Shown piece after piece: positions 5,095-5,134 of a stretch of 5,134 nt of DNA. Origin of the DNA: Treponema sp. (GTDB taxonomy: Bacteria; Spirochaetota; Spirochaetia; Treponematales; Breznakiellaceae); assembly GCA_031258265.1 (NCBI GenBank), contig JAIRNB010000201.1:1-5134 (forward strand), read 5' to 3'. The translations under genes were made by a program, and so were the position numbers. A model generated the notes under the pieces. It did not search any database. It was not told where the DNA came from and saw only the letters and a list, made by a program, of their open reading frames with translations. The first letter of the stretch is position 1; every line of letters begins with the position of its first letter.

Positions 5095-5134
5095 GCGAAA
5101 AAACCACATTAAAGTAGCACTGATTTATTCTCGA

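Larger units (their letters stand above)
4808..5134. other. Gene-free spacer upstream of the lipoprotein gene
   Basis: These 327 bp hold no convincing gene. They contain the minus-strand -10 candidate (4817-4822), a nested hairpin (4854-4901), a 39-bp dyad (5010-5048) with a T-rich run, and two short hairpins (5061-5094). Two small open frames overlap these structures, a 67-residue one at 4822-5025 (+) and a 54-residue one at 4945-5109 (-). Both lack a ribosome binding site and protein-like character. A gene to the right of the window may begin or end just outside. Confidence 0.7.

Noticed and set aside
4945..5109. 54-residue minus-strand open frame
   Set aside because: It has no Shine-Dalgarno and passes through three hairpins, which explain its sequence. 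Conservation at the protein level would be needed to revive it.

Overview
The window looks like chromosomal DNA of a fairly GC-rich bacterium. My best guess is a spirochaete of the Treponema group, perhaps a termite-gut lineage. This rests on the overall look of an SH3-type lipoprotein with an LSAC lipobox and on intergenic spacers packed with hairpins. It is an inference, because no rRNA, tRNA or diagnostic housekeeping gene is present.

Layout: positions 1-374 are a gene-free, hairpin-rich leader. Positions 375-3116 (+) encode a large cytoplasmic protein of about 913 residues, with an unrecognised N-terminal region, a STAND/AAA-like ATPase core with a degenerate P-loop, a probable winged-helix segment and a TPR-like helical C-terminal half. 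Positions 3117-3439 are a convergent spacer holding at least five hairpins. Positions 3440-4807 (-) encode a 455-residue predicted lipoprotein with a bacterial SH3-like domain and a beta-rich C-terminal half of unknown function. Positions 4808-5134 are another gene-free spacer with a nested hairpin, a 39-bp dyad followed by a T-rich run, and further short hairpins.

The two genes converge and have separate promoter candidates, so nothing shows that they work together. The first looks like a signalling or scaffolding protein. The second looks like a cell-envelope protein.

The most striking non-coding signal is a 74-bp two-hairpin repeat present in inverted orientation at both ends of the region holding the first gene (1-74 and 3218-3291). 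The copies match at 65 of 74 positions. Four of the nine differences form two perfectly compensated base pairs in one stem and three lie in the loop of the other, so folding rather than primary sequence seems to be conserved. I found no transposase, CRISPR array, toxin-antitoxin pair or recognised defence system, so I cannot claim a new system. The repeat family and the degenerate NTPase deserve the second look.
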